Of a stretch of DNA of 64,000 nucleotides, positions 1 through 7,999 are shown one piece after another. The stretch is from Alistipes sp. (GTDB lineage: Bacteria > Bacteroidota > Bacteroidia > Bacteroidales > Rikenellaceae). Below the pieces are notes generated by a model that worked only from the letters and a program-made list of their open reading frames with translations, was not told the DNA's origin and ran no database searches. The position numbers and the translations under genes are program-made. Location of the stretch: NCBI GenBank assembly GCA_017437045.1, contig JAFSBY010000026.1:52900-116899 (forward strand), read 5' to 3'. Each line of letters starts with the position of its first letter. Within the stretch, counting starts at the first letter, position 1.

Positions 1-132
1 AAGACAAAGTTAGCAAATTATTTCCTAAATGCAAAAAACCGAGGATGGGAGTAATGGGAATGATGCGAGTAATGGGTGTAATAGAAATCGTGCGATAGCT
101 CGAGCCACCAAACGGCCAATCAAGCAAGCCAC

Positions 133-162
133 AAAAAAGCCCCAAACCCGAAGGTTTGAGGC
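133..162 (-). terminator. Intrinsic terminator of the fimbrillin-like gene
   Basis: Read on the minus strand, a 10-bp GC-rich stem with a TTCG tetraloop (139-162) is followed by six T. It lies about 25 nt past the stop codon of the lipoprotein gene. Confidence 0.9.
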
Positions 163-187
163 TCGATTTACTTATTATAATAGTATG

Positions 188-1861
188 TTAGTTTTTCTCA
201 ACCCATACCATTTTAGCACCATAGTTTACCGATGCATCGCAACAAACATAAATTGTCTCTGACCCATTTACCGTAATATCGATACTAAAGTCATTACCTC
301 CAACAGTCTTAGTATCTGTCGGGGCCTCTTGTGTAGCTACTTTAGTTGATCCGACATATATCAAGGTATTACGCCCCGTGCCAGAACTACTAGATGAAGC
401 GTGTGTTATAGACAGCGTACCTGATCCGTTTGCCGTAAACGCAAAATAACCAGATGCCGGTACACCACCGCTGAAGGTTGATTTACCTCCCATTGTAACA
501 CGCGTAACCTTGGTATTATTCATCGTTCCCGTATCAACAGCCGATTTTCCAGCAACAGCTACAAAGGTCAATACACGAGCTGCATTCTCAGTAGCCGCAA
601 TCGACAACGGATCTGTTACACTCTGTGTTACTAACGTGCTAAAGTCCCACGTCAAAGTCGTCGTCGATCCTGCTGCAGGAGCAGCCTCGGTCGTAAAGGC
701 AAAGGTATAAGTTGCAGGCTCCGAATCCTGATAGTCAGCACCATCACCCAAAGCACGCACGGCGAGCGTCTTGCTATAAGCCGTCTCGGGGGTCAGGCCA
801 TCCACCTTCACCGAGGTCGAGGTAGTCGTCTGCTCCACGCCACCATCGATCGTGTAGGCGTAGCCCGTAGCATTGGCCACAGCCTCCCAGCTGAAGGTTG
901 CGCTCTGATGATCTACCGCCGGGGTCGTATTGATCACCGGTGCAGCCAGCGGACCCGGGTTGTGGTCAGCCCAAGCCGATGCCGTAACATCCTTGGCCAC
1001 CTTATAGAGCATACCGGCCTCATACTTCTTACCCGTCGGGTTGGCAATCACCAACTTGTGGGCCTCGGTATAGATCGTCAGTGTCAGTTTCGACGAGCTA
1101 CCGCTCGGGAAGATATTGAAATAGGCCTTCAACTCGGCAGCCGTCGGATTGGTACCCTCCTCGAAGGTCATCACGATATCATTAACTCTGTTAGCACTCT
1201 CGATCGAGAAAATATAATCACTTGTGCTGTATTTAGCAGTACCGGCAAGCCACTTATCCGAGCTGAGCACCAGACGCGTTACCTTCTCGGTCTGTGCCCA
1301 CTCGGCCGTATTGGTCAGGTGGAAATAAACCAACGCCGTAGCGCGCTTCATATCGAGCGCAACACCCTCACCGGGCAGCTCGCTCTGAACACCCAGACAC
1401 TCACCGAGCATCAGATCGTAAGCGCTGTTGTAGTTGTGACCGTTCTGCACGCGATCGCCAAAGGGAATCGCGCTGTTGCTCGAGGTCCACGGATAGCTAG
1501 CATAGTAGTTCCAAGCCACGGCACCCTCCTGCGTCTTGAGCGTACCCTCGAAGATACCATTGCCCGTGTAGGACAGTTGTCCTCGCGACTCTTTACCCGT
1601 AAAGGTTGTACCATCGGTCGACACCTCGGTGCGGATTGCCAACTGATCGCCCATCTCCCAGGCAGCCGTGAAATAGGTATCCTCCTCGTTGGGGGTCAGC
1701 GTGGCACGGCTCTCGCCCTCCACCTCGATCGACGACGTAGCGGCAATAGCTACCTTCACCGCCTGATCCTGTACCTCATAGGCCGGTTCATCACTCTTCG
1801 AGCAAGCAAATGCCATCACCGCTGCGGCGATGAGCATCGTATATTTGAACAGATTTTTCAT
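188..1861 (-). CDS. Fimbrillin-like surface lipoprotein with FN3 domain
   Basis: 557-residue predicted lipoprotein. The start chosen is the ATG at 1861 because it begins a signal peptide directly, with a lipobox ending at Cys20; an upstream in-frame start would add eight residues in front of it. Residues about 30-295 resemble the fimbrillin/FimB-Mfa-like families of Bacteroidales (N-terminal beta region, then a segment ending in a GMLYKV-type strand). Residues about 304-393 form one fibronectin type III domain with the typical ATFSWEAV and GLTPETAY signatures. Residues about 398-557 look like a separate Ser/Thr/Gly-rich beta-sandwich, possibly carbohydrate binding. It follows a tiny acidic ORF in the same transcript. 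Outer-membrane surface exposure is inferred; the ligand is unknown. Confidence 0.85.
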   Translation of the reverse strand: MKNLFKYTMLIAAAVMAFACSKSDEPAYEVQDQAVKVAIAATSSIEVEGESRATLTPNEEDTYFTAAWEMGDQLAIRTEVSTDGTTFTGKESRGQLSYTGNGIFEGTLKTQEGAVAWNYYASYPWTSSNSAIPFGDRVQNGHNYNSAYDLMLGECLGVQSELPGEGVALDMKRATALVYFHLTNTAEWAQTEKVTRLVLSSDKWLAGTAKYSTSDYIFSIESANRVNDIVMTFEEGTNPTAAELKAYFNIFPSGSSSKLTLTIYTEAHKLVIANPTGKKYEAGMLYKVAKDVTASAWADHNPGPLAAPVINTTPAVDHQSATFSWEAVANATGYAYTIDGGVEQTTTSTSVKVDGLTPETAYSKTLAVRALGDGADYQDSEPATYTFAFTTEAAPAAGSTTTLTWDFSTLVTQSVTDPLSIAATENAARVLTFVAVAGKSAVDTGTMNNTKVTRVTMGGKSTFSGGVPASGYFAFTANGSGTLSITHASSSSSGTGRNTLIYVGSTKVATQEAPTDTKTVGGNDFSIDITVNGSETIYVCCDASVNYGAKMVWVEKN

Positions 1862-1875
1862 AGCTTCAGCAAGGT

Positions 1876-2040
1876 TTAGCTCCACGAATCGGAGTCATCA
1901 GTGATTGATCCATCGCCAAAATCGTCGGGTTGGCCATCCCCCTCGCTCAACACGAATCCACCCTCGACAACCAGGTCAAGGATTTCGATCGCAGGAGTTA
2001 CATACTGCTCCTCACAGATCGGTAAATAGGTTCTTTTCAT
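1876..2040 (-). CDS. Small acidic peptide upstream of the lipoprotein
   Basis: 54-codon ORF (ATG at 2040, TAA at 1876) ending 14 nt before the lipoprotein start. The peptide begins MKRTYLPICEEQY and has a very acidic C-terminal half rich in Asp, Gly and Ser (net strongly negative), with no signal peptide or membrane segment. A Bacteroidetes promoter lies about 100 bp upstream, and the ORF fills the space between promoter and lipoprotein. Small acidic ORFs of this sort often precede fimbrillin-like genes in Alistipes and Bacteroides relatives; this is family-level recollection. Function unknown. It could be a leader peptide or a small structural partner. Confidence 0.6.
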   Translation of the reverse strand: MKRTYLPICEEQYVTPAIEILDLVVEGGFVLSEGDGQPDDFGDGSITDDSDSWS

Positions 2041-2137
2041 CTTTGGTAGGTTTATTGGTTGTTTTTAAGTTGTTGTCTTTCTGCAAGTTAAAGAATTCCA
2101 GAGCACGTTTCCATCGAAAACGATTTCCGATTAAACA

Positions 2138-2168
2138 CAAATTTAGAGTTTTAATTTAATAAAACCAA
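2138..2168 (-). promoter_or_regulatory. Bacteroidetes-type promoter for small ORF and lipoprotein
   Basis: On the minus strand, TAAATTTG (2138-2145) matches the -7 consensus TAnnTTTG. TTG lies 20 nt upstream (2166-2168). The 5' leader would be about 90 nt. Confidence 0.7.
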
Positions 2169-2224
2169 CTTTTTTATCAAAAAAAATAGACGACCACAAA
2201 GGAGTCATATTGCGTAAATCTTTG

Positions 2225-2232
2225 TACCTTTG
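2225..2232 (+). promoter_or_regulatory. -7 element of tsaD, probably leaderless
   Basis: TACCTTTG matches the Bacteroidetes -7 consensus exactly. The tsaD ATG starts only 5 nt downstream, so the transcript would begin at or next to the start codon. No good -33 element at the expected spacing. Confidence 0.6.
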
Positions 2233-2237
2233 CCCTC

Positions 2238-3269
2238 ATGAACAGCGAAATCACCATTTTAGGCATCGAATCTTCGTGCGACGACACCTCGGCAGCTGTA
2301 TTGCGCAATAACGTACTGCTCTCGAACGTGATCGCCTCGCAGGCCGTACATATTAAATATGGAGGCGTGATCCCCGAGTTAGCCTCGCGCGCCCATCAGC
2401 AGAACATCATCCCGGTGGTCGATACCGCCCTCAAAGAGGCCGGCATCGGCATCGACGAGGTGGACGCCATCGCCTTCACGCGAGGGCCGGGCCTGGTCGG
2501 ATCGCTCCTGGTAGGCGTGTCGTTTGCCAAAGGGTTGTCGTTAGCACAAAACATCCCGATGGTCGAGGTAAACCACCTGCAAGGGCACATCCTCTCGCAC
2601 CTGATCGACCTGCCCGATCGTCAGCTCCCCCACCCCGACTTTCCGTTCTTGTGTCTGCTCGTGAGCGGTGGCCACACGCAGATCGTGCGCGTAGATTCTC
2701 CGACCGAGATGGAGATTCTCGGCACGACGATCGACGATGCAGCCGGCGAGGCCTTCGATAAGTGCGCCAAGGTGATGGGGCTCCCCTACCCGGGAGGTCC
2801 GGTCATCGACCGTTTAGCCCAGGAGGGTAACCCCAAGGCATTCCGCTTTGCCCACCCCCACGTCGAGGGCTACAACTACTCCTTCTCGGGGCTCAAGACC
2901 TCGTTCCTCTACACGTTGCGCGACGCGATGGCCGAAAACCCCAACTTCATCGAGGAGAACAAGGCCGACCTGTGCGCCTCGTTACAGACGACCATTGTCG
3001 AGATCCTGATCAAGCAGCTGGTGCGCGTAGCCAAGGAGACCGGCATCCGCGACATCGCCATCGCTGGTGGTGTATCGGCCAATTCGGGGCTGCGTAACGG
3101 CATCGTAGCCGAGGGCAAAAAGCGTAAATGGCGCACCTTCCTGCCCGAGTTCCGCTTTACGACCGATAATGCAGCCATGATCGCCATGGCGGGCTACCAC
3201 CGCTACCTGCAAGAGGAGTTCGCGCCCCTCGACATTGCCCCCGTAGCTCGCTTGGAGGAGCTCTTATAG
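2238..3269 (+). CDS. tsaD: tRNA N6-adenosine threonylcarbamoyltransferase TsaD
   Basis: Cytoplasmic enzyme that transfers the threonylcarbamoyl group from TC-AMP to A37 of ANN-decoding tRNAs, acting with TsaB, TsaE and TsaC. The 343-residue length is normal. Visible features are the N-terminal ASKHA nucleotide-binding start (ILGIESSCDDT, residues 7-17), the metal-binding histidines H113 and H117 in VNHLQGHI, the SGGHTQ loop (143-148) and the C-terminal GGVSANSGLR segment. Single gene, followed by a hairpin terminator. Annotation is secure. Confidence 0.98.
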   Translation: MNSEITILGIESSCDDTSAAVLRNNVLLSNVIASQAVHIKYGGVIPELASRAHQQNIIPVVDTALKEAGIGIDEVDAIAFTRGPGLVGSLLVGVSFAKGLSLAQNIPMVEVNHLQGHILSHLIDLPDRQLPHPDFPFLCLLVSGGHTQIVRVDSPTEMEILGTTIDDAAGEAFDKCAKVMGLPYPGGPVIDRLAQEGNPKAFRFAHPHVEGYNYSFSGLKTSFLYTLRDAMAENPNFIEENKADLCASLQTTIVEILIKQLVRVAKETGIRDIAIAGGVSANSGLRNGIVAEGKKRKWRTFLPEFRFTTDNAAMIAMAGYHRYLQEEFAPLDIAPVARLEELL

Positions 3270-3334
3270 CGGCAACCCACAAGGGGCATAGCGCAATCCC
3301 CGCATGTTGAATTGGGAATTTTGAATTTTGAATT

Positions 3335-4747
3335 TTACAGAAACCGCACTCTTCGGAGGCGGTTTTTTGTTCGATCCACCACCTCGCGCTCGACAATGCC
3401 GGTCACCACATCGGCTGCATCGTGCCAACGATTGGCCGAGAACAGGCGTCGATAGGTGGTCAGGTGGGCATACAGCTCGGGCCATAACAGATTCCACCCC
3501 TTCGGGAAACGTACCAAATGGAGCACCGTGGCAGCATTGGAGAGGATGCGGGCCTCCTTGTTGGCACTCTGGTGGAACCACTCAACCTTGACCATCGGGA
3601 CCAATCGTTGCACGGCACGCGCAAATCCGCGACCACCGTTGTTGCTCTCCACAAAGACCTGGCGCACTCCGGCACGCTCCAACATCTGGGCGACCATCGT
3701 CTCGGTCACCTCCATCGGCTCACGCGTATAGACCGCATCGGTGATATAGATCACCCCGTCGGCATCGACCTCATAGGCCAACGAGCAGAGATAGTCGTCG
3801 CCCGTGTCGGCCGTGTCGGTATAGGCTCCACGGCGTACAATCTCGCGCGGGAGGTGGTCGTATTCGCCCAACTGCACCCCATAGAGCAGCCCCTCGCGCA
3901 CCGAAGGGTGGCCCTGATACATCGCCTCGAAACGCAGGGGATCGAGCCGCCGTTTCGTGCACAGCAACTCGGCCGACTGCTGCTCCTCCCACAACGCCTC
4001 CCCCTCGGCTCGCGGATCGAGCTCGGTGGCCGGTGAGGCCTTCAATGCCTCGAAATTCAGATGCAGCCACCCCTGCTCGGGCACCTCGTCGAGTTGCGAC
4101 CAGCGCGTCAGCTCCACAAAGGGCTCGCGGCGTTGTAGTTCGCCGATCAGATCCTCCTCATGCCACCGTGTAAAGACAATCAGCTCGCGCGAATGGTTGT
4201 GCATGCGGGTGCGCACCACCGAGGTGTACCACTCCCAGCAATTGGCCCGGATGAGGGGTGAATTGGCCTCCAAAGCATCTTTATAGAGGTCATCGAGGAT
4301 GAAACAATCGACCCGATTGCCCGTCAGTGAGCCTTCGCGTCCGACCGAGAGGAGCGACCCCAGATGGTCGATCACCTCCACCTCGTCGGAGGTGCGGATA
4401 TAGCCCGCAGGCTTCGTGCCCTGCTTGATGGTCGTCGCGGGAAACAGTTCGGCATATTCGCGCGAGTCGAGGATGCGCTGCACGCGGCGGTTGAACTTCG
4501 AAGCCAGCGTGCCCGAATAGGAGGCAATCGCCACCCGGCAATCGGGATCAAGCCCCATCAAATAGGCCGGCAGCAAGGTCGTCGCCCCGACCGATTTGCC
4601 ATGCTGGGGCGGCATGGTGATCACCAAGCGGCGAATACGCCCCTCGGCAAAGGCCTCCAAGACGCGGTAGTAGGCCCGATGAAAGGGTTGCAACTCCAAA
4701 AAGGGATAGACCGTGGTTGCAAAGTCGGCAAAAGAGAGTTTTGACAT
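3335..4747 (-). CDS. Phage terminase large subunit (solitary)
   Basis: 470-residue TerL-type packaging protein. The ATPase half has a Walker A-like MPPQHGKS (45-52), Walker B FILDD (149-153) and a FTRW coupling-type motif (192-195). The C-terminal half has acidic residues expected of an RNase H-like nuclease: Asp311/Asp314, Glu367 in VFVESNN and Asp443 in WHDAAD. Full length and apparently intact, with base composition like the host. In phages TerL cuts concatemers and pumps DNA into the procapsid with portal and small terminase; none of those partners is in this window. Neighbours are a small unknown gene on the same strand and a divergent S24 repressor. Prophage remnant or a domesticated protein; intactness argues for selection. 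Confidence 0.88.
   Translation of the reverse strand: MSKLSFADFATTVYPFLELQPFHRAYYRVLEAFAEGRIRRLVITMPPQHGKSVGATTLLPAYLMGLDPDCRVAIASYSGTLASKFNRRVQRILDSREYAELFPATTIKQGTKPAGYIRTSDEVEVIDHLGSLLSVGREGSLTGNRVDCFILDDLYKDALEANSPLIRANCWEWYTSVVRTRMHNHSRELIVFTRWHEEDLIGELQRREPFVELTRWSQLDEVPEQGWLHLNFEALKASPATELDPRAEGEALWEEQQSAELLCTKRRLDPLRFEAMYQGHPSVREGLLYGVQLGEYDHLPREIVRRGAYTDTADTGDDYLCSLAYEVDADGVIYITDAVYTREPMEVTETMVAQMLERAGVRQVFVESNNGGRGFARAVQRLVPMVKVEWFHQSANKEARILSNAATVLHLVRFPKGWNLLWPELYAHLTTYRRLFSANRWHDAADVVTGIVEREVVDRTKNRLRRVRFL
3341..3367 (+). terminator. Terminator of tsaD
   Basis: Inverted repeat AACCGC...GCGGTT with an 11-nt loop, followed by a T run. It lies inside the last codons of the convergent terminase gene, so the same DNA serves both. 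Confidence 0.7.
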
Positions 4748-4868
4748 TATTATTAAAGGTATTAAAAGTGAATAGGCGGGAAAAAGAGGGAGCCCCGTTC
4801 GCTTCAGGCTCCACTCTTGATGCTCCTCTGTGCGGCAACACGACGGGCGGAGCGTGGTTTACGAAGGG

Positions 4869-4916
4869 ACGACCGATGGGCGTTGCCGCGCCCGAGAAGA
4901 GGTGAAAATCGGTCGT
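4869..4916. repeat. Nested inverted repeats between small gene and terminase
   Basis: A 9-bp perfect inverted repeat (ACGACCGAT at 4869-4877, ATCGGTCGT at 4908-4916) encloses a second one, GGGCG/CGCCC (4878-4893). It sits in the 180-bp gap 4748-4927, which otherwise shows no credible gene. No T run follows it in either direction, so it is not a standard terminator. Could be an RNA structure or a protein-binding site. Confidence 0.5.
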
Positions 4917-4927
4917 TCGGGCTACGC

Positions 4928-5215
4928 TTAGAACAATTCGCGCAGTGTGTTGAAGCTAAAGTCATTGAGCAGCTCGACAGCACCCTCCTCGGTGTGGAAC
5001 TCCCACCACACGGGGACACAATCGGTCACTTGCAGGAAACGACCCTCGGGGGCCTCCAACACCTTATGGCGCACAAAACACGACACCACCAGGCGGCAGC
5101 TCATCTGCTCGTAGGCGAAGCAGATCGAGCCCGAGAAATAGGGGCGATCGCCCACCGCATCCATCAGACGCGACTTCAGCTCTTCGTAAAGTGTAACTGA
5201 AACAGAATAGATCAT
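4928..5215 (-). CDS. Small hypothetical protein beside S24 repressor
   Basis: 95-residue soluble protein with no signal peptide or transmembrane segment and no recognised domain. It contains several Cys and aromatic residues (for example CRLVVSCFVRHKV and VPVWWEF). The ATG at 5215 is divergent from the S24 repressor, 134 bp away, and the gene runs toward the terminase on the same strand. The position suggests an early-type gene controlled by the repressor, but this is context only. Could be a phage accessory or antirepressor-like protein. Confidence 0.65.
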   Translation of the reverse strand: MIYSVSVTLYEELKSRLMDAVGDRPYFSGSICFAYEQMSCRLVVSCFVRHKVLEAPEGRFLQVTDCVPVWWEFHTEEGAVELLNDFSFNTLRELF

Positions 5216-5243
5216 TGAATTACATTTTTTTAGCGTAAAATAA

Positions 5244-5274
5244 TTTGGTTTTTAGAATAAATTGTTTAACTTTG
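5244..5274 (+). promoter_or_regulatory. Promoter of the S24 repressor
   Basis: TTTG (5244-5247), 19-nt spacer, TAACTTTG (5267-5274): full Bacteroidetes consensus. The transcript would have a leader of about 70 nt. Confidence 0.8.
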
Positions 5275-5299
5275 CAAAGGCAAAAGTAGAGGCGTCTAT

Positions 5300-5315
5300 T
5301 GTCAATTCATGTCAA
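5300..5315 (+). promoter_or_regulatory. Possible operator: TGTCAA direct repeat
   Basis: Two TGTCAA copies (5300-5305 and 5310-5315) start exactly 10 bp apart, one helical turn, in the leader of the repressor gene. Autoregulation by the S24 repressor is inferred from position only. Confidence 0.3.
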
Positions 5316-5349
5316 ACAAACGAGAATTTAACCACCCCGCACAGTGCTT

Positions 5350-6021
5350 ATGAATACACGTGTAAAAGCCCTCCGAAAGAGCCTCGGATGGACTCAAGAG
5401 CAGCTCGCCAAGCGATTAGGCATCGGAAAAGCAGCCCTCTCGATGATCGAGACGGGCAAAGCAAGTCTGACAACCCGCAACCGCAACCTGCTGGTTCAAG
5501 AATTGAACGTAAATCCCGAATGGTTAGAGGAGGGCATCGGCGCGATGTTCAATGCCGAGCCCTCGCTGCAACCCTATCGGTTGCGGAGCGATTCGACCGT
5601 GCCGGTACAGAGCGTACCGCTCTATTCGATGGAGGCCACAGCCGGCTTGGTGCCCCTCTTCACCGACCGCGAGCGCTTCCGCCCCATCGACAACATCGTC
5701 ATTCCCAACCTGCCCAAATGCGACGGTGCGCTCTACGTAGCCGGCGATTCGATGTATCCGCTCCTCAAGAGTGGCGACATCGTCCTCTACAAACAGTTGC
5801 ATTCGGTCGAAGAGATCTTCTGGGGCGACATGTACCTGCTCTCGATCGACCTCGAAGGCGAGGAGTATGTCATGGTGAAGTACATCCAACGCTCCGAGCG
5901 CGAGGGCTACGTGCGTTTGGTGAGCGAAAATCGCCACCATGCCGACAAAGAGGTCGCCATCAGCCGCATCCGCGCCTTGGCACTCGTCAAAGCCTCGATC
6001 CGCATCAACTCCATCCGATAA
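5350..6021 (+). CDS. XRE-family S24/LexA-like transcriptional repressor
   Basis: 223-residue regulator. Residues about 4-60 form an XRE helix-turn-helix (TQEQLAKRLGIGKAALSMIE). Residues about 85-215 form an S24 signal-peptidase-like domain with catalytic Ser134 in GDSMYP and Lys177 in MVKYI. An Ala98-Gly99 pair between the domains could be a self-cleavage site, as in LexA and lambda CI. The ATG at 5350 is preferred over an upstream GTG at 5344 because it fits the HTH boundary. It has its own promoter and faces a small gene and a terminase, so phage-type repression is the natural role. Its targets are not visible here. Confidence 0.88.
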   Translation: MNTRVKALRKSLGWTQEQLAKRLGIGKAALSMIETGKASLTTRNRNLLVQELNVNPEWLEEGIGAMFNAEPSLQPYRLRSDSTVPVQSVPLYSMEATAGLVPLFTDRERFRPIDNIVIPNLPKCDGALYVAGDSMYPLLKSGDIVLYKQLHSVEEIFWGDMYLLSIDLEGEEYVMVKYIQRSEREGYVRLVSENRHHADKEVAISRIRALALVKASIRINSIR

Positions 6022-6043
6022 ACCTTTTAATACCTTTTATACC

Positions 6044-6601
6044 ATGAAACAGCACTTCCGCACCCTCTCCCTTGCGCTGCTGGCACTCCTTGCCATCGCC
6101 TGCGCAGGCAACAACGAGAAACCCATCCCCGCAGCCATCAGCGAGGCTGTCGTCTTTACGCCCGAATCGGCCGAAGCCGAGAAGCTGGCCGCCTACCACC
6201 CGCTCTTTGCGAAGCTCTTCGACTACCTCCACACCCACCGCCTCGACACGATGCAGGCCGGCCGCTACGAGATCGAGGGCGACCGCCTCTTCCTGATGCT
6301 CAACATCAACGAACTGAAGGCCCGTGAGGAGGCTCCGCTCGAGGTGCACGACCGCTACTACGACCTGCAGATCGCCCTGCGCATCGACGAGACCTTTGGC
6401 CTTTCGCACCGCAGTGCCTGCCATGCCCCGCGTGGCGAGATGAATACCGAGGCCGACATCCTCTTCTTCGACGATGAGCCCGAGCGTTACGTAACGCTGC
6501 GTCCGGGCGAGGCTATCGTCCTCTCACCCGAGATGGCCCATGCCCCGCTGATCGGCCAAGGCGAGCAATTCAAAGCCGTCTTTAAGATCAAGTGCGAATA
6601 A
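6044..6601 (+). CDS. YhcH/YjgK/YiaL-family protein, lipoprotein form
   Basis: 185-residue member of the YhcH (DUF386/EbgC-like) cupin-type family linked to acidic and sialic sugar metabolism. The ATG at 6044 gives a signal peptide with a lipobox ending in Cys20; most family members are cytoplasmic, so the lipid anchor is notable. Family signatures are visible in RYEIEGDRLFLMLN, LEVHDRYYDLQIAL and the C-terminal DDEPERYVTLRPGEAIVLSPEMAHAP, which carries likely metal-binding His and Glu. It lies 22 bp after the repressor and upstream of kduI, which has its own promoter. A role with uronates or modified sugars is inferred from the family and neighbours. Confidence 0.8.
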   Translation: MKQHFRTLSLALLALLAIACAGNNEKPIPAAISEAVVFTPESAEAEKLAAYHPLFAKLFDYLHTHRLDTMQAGRYEIEGDRLFLMLNINELKAREEAPLEVHDRYYDLQIALRIDETFGLSHRSACHAPRGEMNTEADILFFDDEPERYVTLRPGEAIVLSPEMAHAPLIGQGEQFKAVFKIKCE

Positions 6602-6676
6602 ACGCCCGCACCACACGCGACTTTGGCCCTTTTTTGGTGCGATGTGCGTCTCCGACGGATTATTTTGCGCAGGAAT

Positions 6677-6707
6677 TTTGTAATCTCAAATTCTTTTGCT
6701 ATTTTTG
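6677..6707 (+). promoter_or_regulatory. Promoter of kduI
   Basis: TTTG (6677-6680), 19-nt spacer, TATTTTTG (6700-6707), about 45 nt before the kduI ATG. It places the kdu genes in a separate unit from the YhcH-like gene. Confidence 0.8.
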
Positions 6708-6752
6708 TTTGGATAAACAGAACAAATTGATCACACAATAACACAAACTACT

Positions 6753-7595
6753 ATGAAAACCAATTACGAAGTACGCTATGCAGCCCATCCCGAGGATGCA
6801 AAGCATTATGACACAGCCCGCATGCGCCGCGATTTCCTGATCGAGAAGGTCTTCTCGGCTGACGAGGTAAACATGGTCTATTCGATGTACGACCGCATGG
6901 TTGTCGGTGGCGCTATGCCCGTTCAGGAGGCCCTCAAGCTGGAGGCTATCGACCCGCTGAAGGCTCCCTACTTCCTCACGCGTCGTGAGCTGGGTATCTT
7001 CAACGTAGGAGGCAAGGGCGTCGTAAAGCATGGCGACGAGAGCTACGAGTTAGACTACAAGGAGGCCCTCTACCTGGGTGCCGGCGATAAGGATGTCGTC
7101 TTCGAGAGCGTAGATCCCGAGAAGCCCGCCAAGTTCTACTTCAACTCGTGCACGGCACACTGCACCTACCCCGACAAGAAGATCACGAAGAACGACGCTA
7201 TCGTAGCCCAGATGGGTTCGCTCGAGGGCTCGAACGAGCGCAACATCAACAAGATGATCGTAAACCAGGTACTGCCGACCTGCCAGCTGCAGATGGGTAT
7301 GACCGAGTTGGCAACGGGTAGCGTATGGAACACCATGCCGGCTCACGTTCACTCGCGCCGTATGGAGGCTTACTTCTATTTTGAGGTGCCCGAGGAGCAC
7401 GCTGTTTGCCACCTGATGGGTGAGGTCGAGGAGACGCGCCACATCTGGATGAAGGGCGACCAGGCCGTTCTTTCGCCCGAGTGGTCGATCCACAGCGCCG
7501 CTGCTACGCACAACTACACCTTCATTTGGGGTATGGGTGGCGAGAACCTCGACTACGGAGACCAAGATTTCTCGAAAATTACGGATTTGAAGTAA
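6753..7595 (+). CDS. kduI: 5-keto-4-deoxyuronate isomerase
   Basis: Interconverts 5-keto-4-deoxyuronate (from unsaturated galacturonate released by pectate lyases) and 2,5-diketo-3-deoxygluconate, the substrate of KduD. 280 residues, normal for the family. The cupin metal ligands are visible: His198, His200 and Glu205 in HVHSRRMEAYFYF, and His247 in WSIHSA. Cytoplasmic. Followed by 404 bp of repeats and then kduD, most likely in the same transcript. The last 25 nt of the gene have an inverted near-copy inside each downstream repeat unit. Confidence 0.97.
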   Translation: MKTNYEVRYAAHPEDAKHYDTARMRRDFLIEKVFSADEVNMVYSMYDRMVVGGAMPVQEALKLEAIDPLKAPYFLTRRELGIFNVGGKGVVKHGDESYELDYKEALYLGAGDKDVVFESVDPEKPAKFYFNSCTAHCTYPDKKITKNDAIVAQMGSLEGSNERNINKMIVNQVLPTCQLQMGMTELATGSVWNTMPAHVHSRRMEAYFYFEVPEEHAVCHLMGEVEETRHIWMKGDQAVLSPEWSIHSAAATHNYTFIWGMGGENLDYGDQDFSKITDLK

Positions 7596-7618
7596 GAGAA
7601 AGCAAGGTTTAGCGTTTA

Positions 7619-7912
7619 GACGGACGGTTTTCGACACGGAGGACCCTTTTCGAAGAATCCGTATTTTCGAGAAATCTGATAGAGACAATCCTCCTAAATC
7701 CCCCTTTGATAAGGGGGACTTTGAGGGTGGAGCTATCAACGGTCTCAAGAAAATTTGCGATCAGACGGACGGTTTTCGACTCGGAGGAACCTTTTCGAAG
7801 AATCCGTATTTTCGAGAAATCCGATATAGACAATCCTCCTAAATCCCCCTTTGATAAGGGGGACTTCGAGGGTGGAGCTATCAACGGTCTCAAGAAAATT
7901 TGCGATCAGACG
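7619..7912. repeat. Two 145-bp tandem repeats plus start of a third, kduI-kduD gap
   Basis: Units at 7619-7763 and 7764-7908 are nearly identical, and a third begins at 7909 and breaks off. Each unit carries (a) GAATCCGTATTTTCGAGAAATC, an inverted near-copy of the kduI 3' end, and (b) a palindrome around CCCCCTTTGATAAGGGGGA. The palindromic core and its left flank (TAGAnACAATCCnnC) recur near 63.78 and 63.94 kb. No ORF in the 404-bp gap is convincing. The repeats sit inside the probable kduI-kduD transcript. Confidence 0.92.
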
Positions 7913-7999
7913 GACGGGTTCTAACGTGGAGGAACTAAAGCTAAAAAAATTAACCACAAGCGGTATCAAATCGCCGCCACATAAAAACAAACACACACT

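Noticed and set aside
908-1879. Long plus-strand open frame opposite the lipoprotein gene
   Set aside because: It is antisense to a clearly real gene, low in plausible domains and rich in Arg/His as expected from a reversed GC-rich coding strand.
3335-6021. A full prophage around the terminase
   Set aside because: Neighbours on both sides are chromosomal genes and no portal, capsid, tail, lysis or integrase gene is present.
7609-7996. Small ORFs in the kduI-kduD gap and a possible CRISPR
   Set aside because: ORFs follow the tandem repeat; the 145-bp units abut with no spacers, so this is not a CRISPR array.
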